Shown here piece by piece: positions 62,095-64,000 of a stretch of 64,000 nt of DNA. The notes beneath the pieces are model-generated. The model did no database searches. It saw nothing but the letters and a program-made list of their open reading frames with translations, and was not told the DNA's origin. A program made the translations under genes and the position numbers. Every line of letters begins with the position of its first letter. Within the stretch, counting starts at the first letter, position 1. The stretch comes from Ancylostoma caninum (Eukaryota > Nematoda > Chromadorea > Rhabditida > Ancylostomatidae), in NCBI GenBank assembly GCA_037903475.1, contig JBAJFG010000242.1, positions 161,001 through 225,000 of the forward strand, read 5' to 3'.

Positions 62095-62146
62095 TTAATA
62101 ATAATAATAATGATAATAATAAATAATAATAATAATAATAATAATC
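62001..62146. repeat. (AAT)n microsatellite
   Basis: About 145 bp of AAT repeats with a few G and T interruptions. Confidence 0.97.
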
Positions 62147-62776
62147 TTACTCTATATAAAGCGCAGACCCCCCCCATCGCCGCGCGAGGGATGACAGGTC
62201 ACGCTGTCATTGATCCACTCGCCTCGCCCCACCTCTTTTGCCCGCCGCCACGGGCTCAATTGCGAAAATTGACACGCCCAATGACACGCCCATGTATATG
62301 TATGTGTACAACATGGAAATCTTCAATTAGGACGTCCAATTTGCAACGAAAACAGAATATCTTTGATCTTTAAAGCAGAATAGGAGAACCAATGATGAAG
62401 CGAGTGTGATTTCGCAATCAGAAACGTGAATCATCCAAATACAGCAGAGTTGTACGGAAATTTTCACCGCACTCCTTCTAAAGCATTAAGTAGTAATAGC
62501 AATCAGAAATTAACGGTCAGGGGAACAAATGGTGCACTCTATGAGCTTAATATTGTGCTTACAAAGTAGGAATAGAACGTTTAGCACTTTTTTCGTGTTA
62601 CAACCTGATTGTGCCCGAACCATAACGATTTGGACTTCCAGCGCTATCACAAATGAAAAAGACTTGACCACGTGAGGATCTGTGTTTCTACTCATAAAAC
62701 GCACCATGTAGGAGCTCTTTATATTGAACATAATAAGAGTTAACCTCCAAACCGTTTAGGAGCTATGCAGTTTCGC

Positions 62777-62841
62777 AGAAAATCACTGTCATCCGCGAAG
62801 CGCGGCGAAGCTGCGCTTCGTGTGGATGACAGTGATTTTCT
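62777..62841. repeat. 65-nt near-perfect hairpin
   Basis: AGAAAATCACTGTCATCC pairs exactly with its complement 29 nt later, and the loop itself contains CGAAGCGC facing GCGCTTCG. It lies immediately before the satellite array. Confidence 0.9.
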
Positions 62842-64000
62842 TGAGTTTACCTAGCCCTGAGGTAACGTGGCACACGGGTCCGAGTCAGAGCGCCGCGAAG
62901 CGGCGCTCTGGCTCGGGGTTCCTTTTTTTCAGAGTTTACCTAGCCCTGAGGTAACGTGGCACACGGGTCCGAGTCAGAGCGCCGCGAAGCGGCGCTCTGG
63001 CTCGGGGTTTCTTTTTTTCAGAGTTTACCTAGCCCTGAGGTAACGTGGCACACGGGTACGAGTCAGAGCGCCGCGAAGCGGCGCTCTGGCTCGGGGTTCC
63101 TTTTTTTTCAGAGTTGGCTCGGGGTTCCTTTTTTTTTCAGAGTTTACCTAGCCCTGAGGTAACGTGGCACACGGGTACGAGTCAGAGCGCCGCGAAGCGG
63201 CGCTCTGGCTCGGGGTTCCTTTTTTTTCAGAGTTGGCTCGGGGTTCCTTTTTTTTTTCAGAGTTTACCTAGCCCTGAGGTAACGTGGCACACGGGTACGA
63301 GTCAGAGCGCCGCGAAGCGGCGCTCTGGCTCGGGGTTTCTTTTTTTCAGAGTTTACCTAGCCCTGAGGTAACGTGGCACACGGGTACGAGTCAGAGCGCC
63401 GCGAAGCGGCGCTCTGGCTCGGGGTTTCTTTTTTTCAGAGTTTACCTAGCCCTGAGGTAACGTGGCACACGGGTACGAGTCAGAGCGCCGCGAAGCGGCG
63501 CTCTGGCTCGGGGTTCCTTTTTTTTCAGAGTTGGCTCGGGGTTCCTTTTTTTTTCAGAGTTTACCTAGCCCTGAGGTAACGTGGCACACGGGTACGAGTC
63601 AGAGCGCCGCGAAGCGGCGCTCTGGCTCGGGGTTCCTTTTTTTTCAGAGTTGGCTCGGGGTTCCTTTTTTTTTCAGAGTTTACCTAGCCCTGAGGTAACG
63701 TGGCACACGGGTACGAGTCAGAGCGCCGCGAAGCGGCGCTCTGGCTCGGGGTTTCTTTTTTTCAGAGTTTACCTAGCCCTGAGGTAACGTGGCACACGGG
63801 TACGAGTCAGAGCGCCGCGAAGCGGCGCTCTGGCTCGGGGTTCCTTTTTTTTCAGAGTTGGCTCGGGGTTCCTTTTTTTTTTCAGAGTTTACCTAGCCCT
63901 GAGGTAACGTGGCACACGGGTACGGGTCAGAGCGCCGCGAAGCGGCGCTCTGGCTCGGGGTTTCTTTTTTTCAGAGTTTACCTAGCCCTGAGGTAACGTG
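62842..64000. repeat. hairpin-bearing satellite, continues past right edge
   Basis: Twelve starts of the unit (CCTGAGGTAACGTGGCACAC) were located. Spacings are 89, 89, 119, 120, 89, 89, 119, 119, 89, 120 and 89 bp. Long units have an extra ~30 nt (TTGGCTCGGGGTTCC plus a T-run) that duplicates part of the short unit. Each unit contains a perfect hairpin with 10-nt arms AGAGCGCCGC and a GAA loop. The overlapping open frames are periodic artefacts. Confidence 0.97.

Noticed and set aside
62956..63996. Repeated MAHG(Y/S)ESERREAALWLG frames
   Set aside because: Periodic artefacts of the right-edge satellite; no family resemblance and they restart in each unit.

Overview
The window is eukaryotic and almost certainly from a nematode, most likely a clade V/strongylid-type worm. 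The signs are short 55-59 nt introns with TTTCAG/TTTTAG-type acceptors, a splice acceptor 4 nt before a start codon (typical of spliced-leader trans-splicing), Penelope-like, mariner, Helitron and hAT elements, and two proteins clearly related to animal orthologues. The species is inferred, not read directly.

The backbone is one very large plus-strand gene, an importin-7/8 (RanBP7/moleskin) family nuclear import receptor. I assembled 17 phase-consistent exons from 9314 to 59620. They encode about 655 residues, roughly the first two thirds of the family's usual ~1040; the rest lies past the right edge. Its introns range from 55 nt to 15 kb (15.1, 8.2, 9.4 and 13.0 kb for introns 1, 3, 7 and 10), and nearly everything else in the window is mobile or repetitive DNA inside or upstream of them.

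The second gene is a complete intronless eEF2 kinase (efk-1 family, 724 codons, 9495-11669). It sits on the same strand inside importin intron 1, starting 100 nt after the exon 1 donor. It is followed by AATAAA and an A10 run, which suggests a retrocopy or an intronless replacement gene, with all visible catalytic motifs intact.

Left flank (1-9300): a CR1-like LINE endonuclease segment joined to a mariner transposase remnant, several foldback elements (one with a TTAA duplication, one with a perfect 9-bp duplication), and a minus-strand exon-like cluster between inverted GC-rich repeats. Intron 1: efk-1, a hAT element (8-bp duplication) inserted in a mariner remnant, a piggyBac-type MITE, and a large TIR/foldback element carrying a Helitron that kept its PIF1-like helicase but lost Rep. 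Intron 3: a 2.9-kb hAT relative of the intron 1 element, a hAT MITE with a perfect 8-bp duplication, and other foldbacks. Intron 7: a Ty3/Gypsy-like LTR retrotransposon deleted from protease to the integrase C-terminus, nested in a TIR element, plus a foldback built on a tRNA-Ser-like sequence. Intron 10: a Penelope GIY-YIG fragment, a Helitron relic with a ~118-bp tandem array, two minisatellites (47.6-50.3 and 50.5-51.6 kb) and a broken Penelope reverse transcriptase. Intron 17, to the right edge: ATTCGAA-rich repeats, an AAT microsatellite and a hairpin-bearing satellite with alternating 89- and 119-bp units.

The genes do not form an operon. The notable relationship is nesting: a translation-elongation regulator inside the first intron of a nuclear-transport gene, with several generations of transposons accumulated around both.
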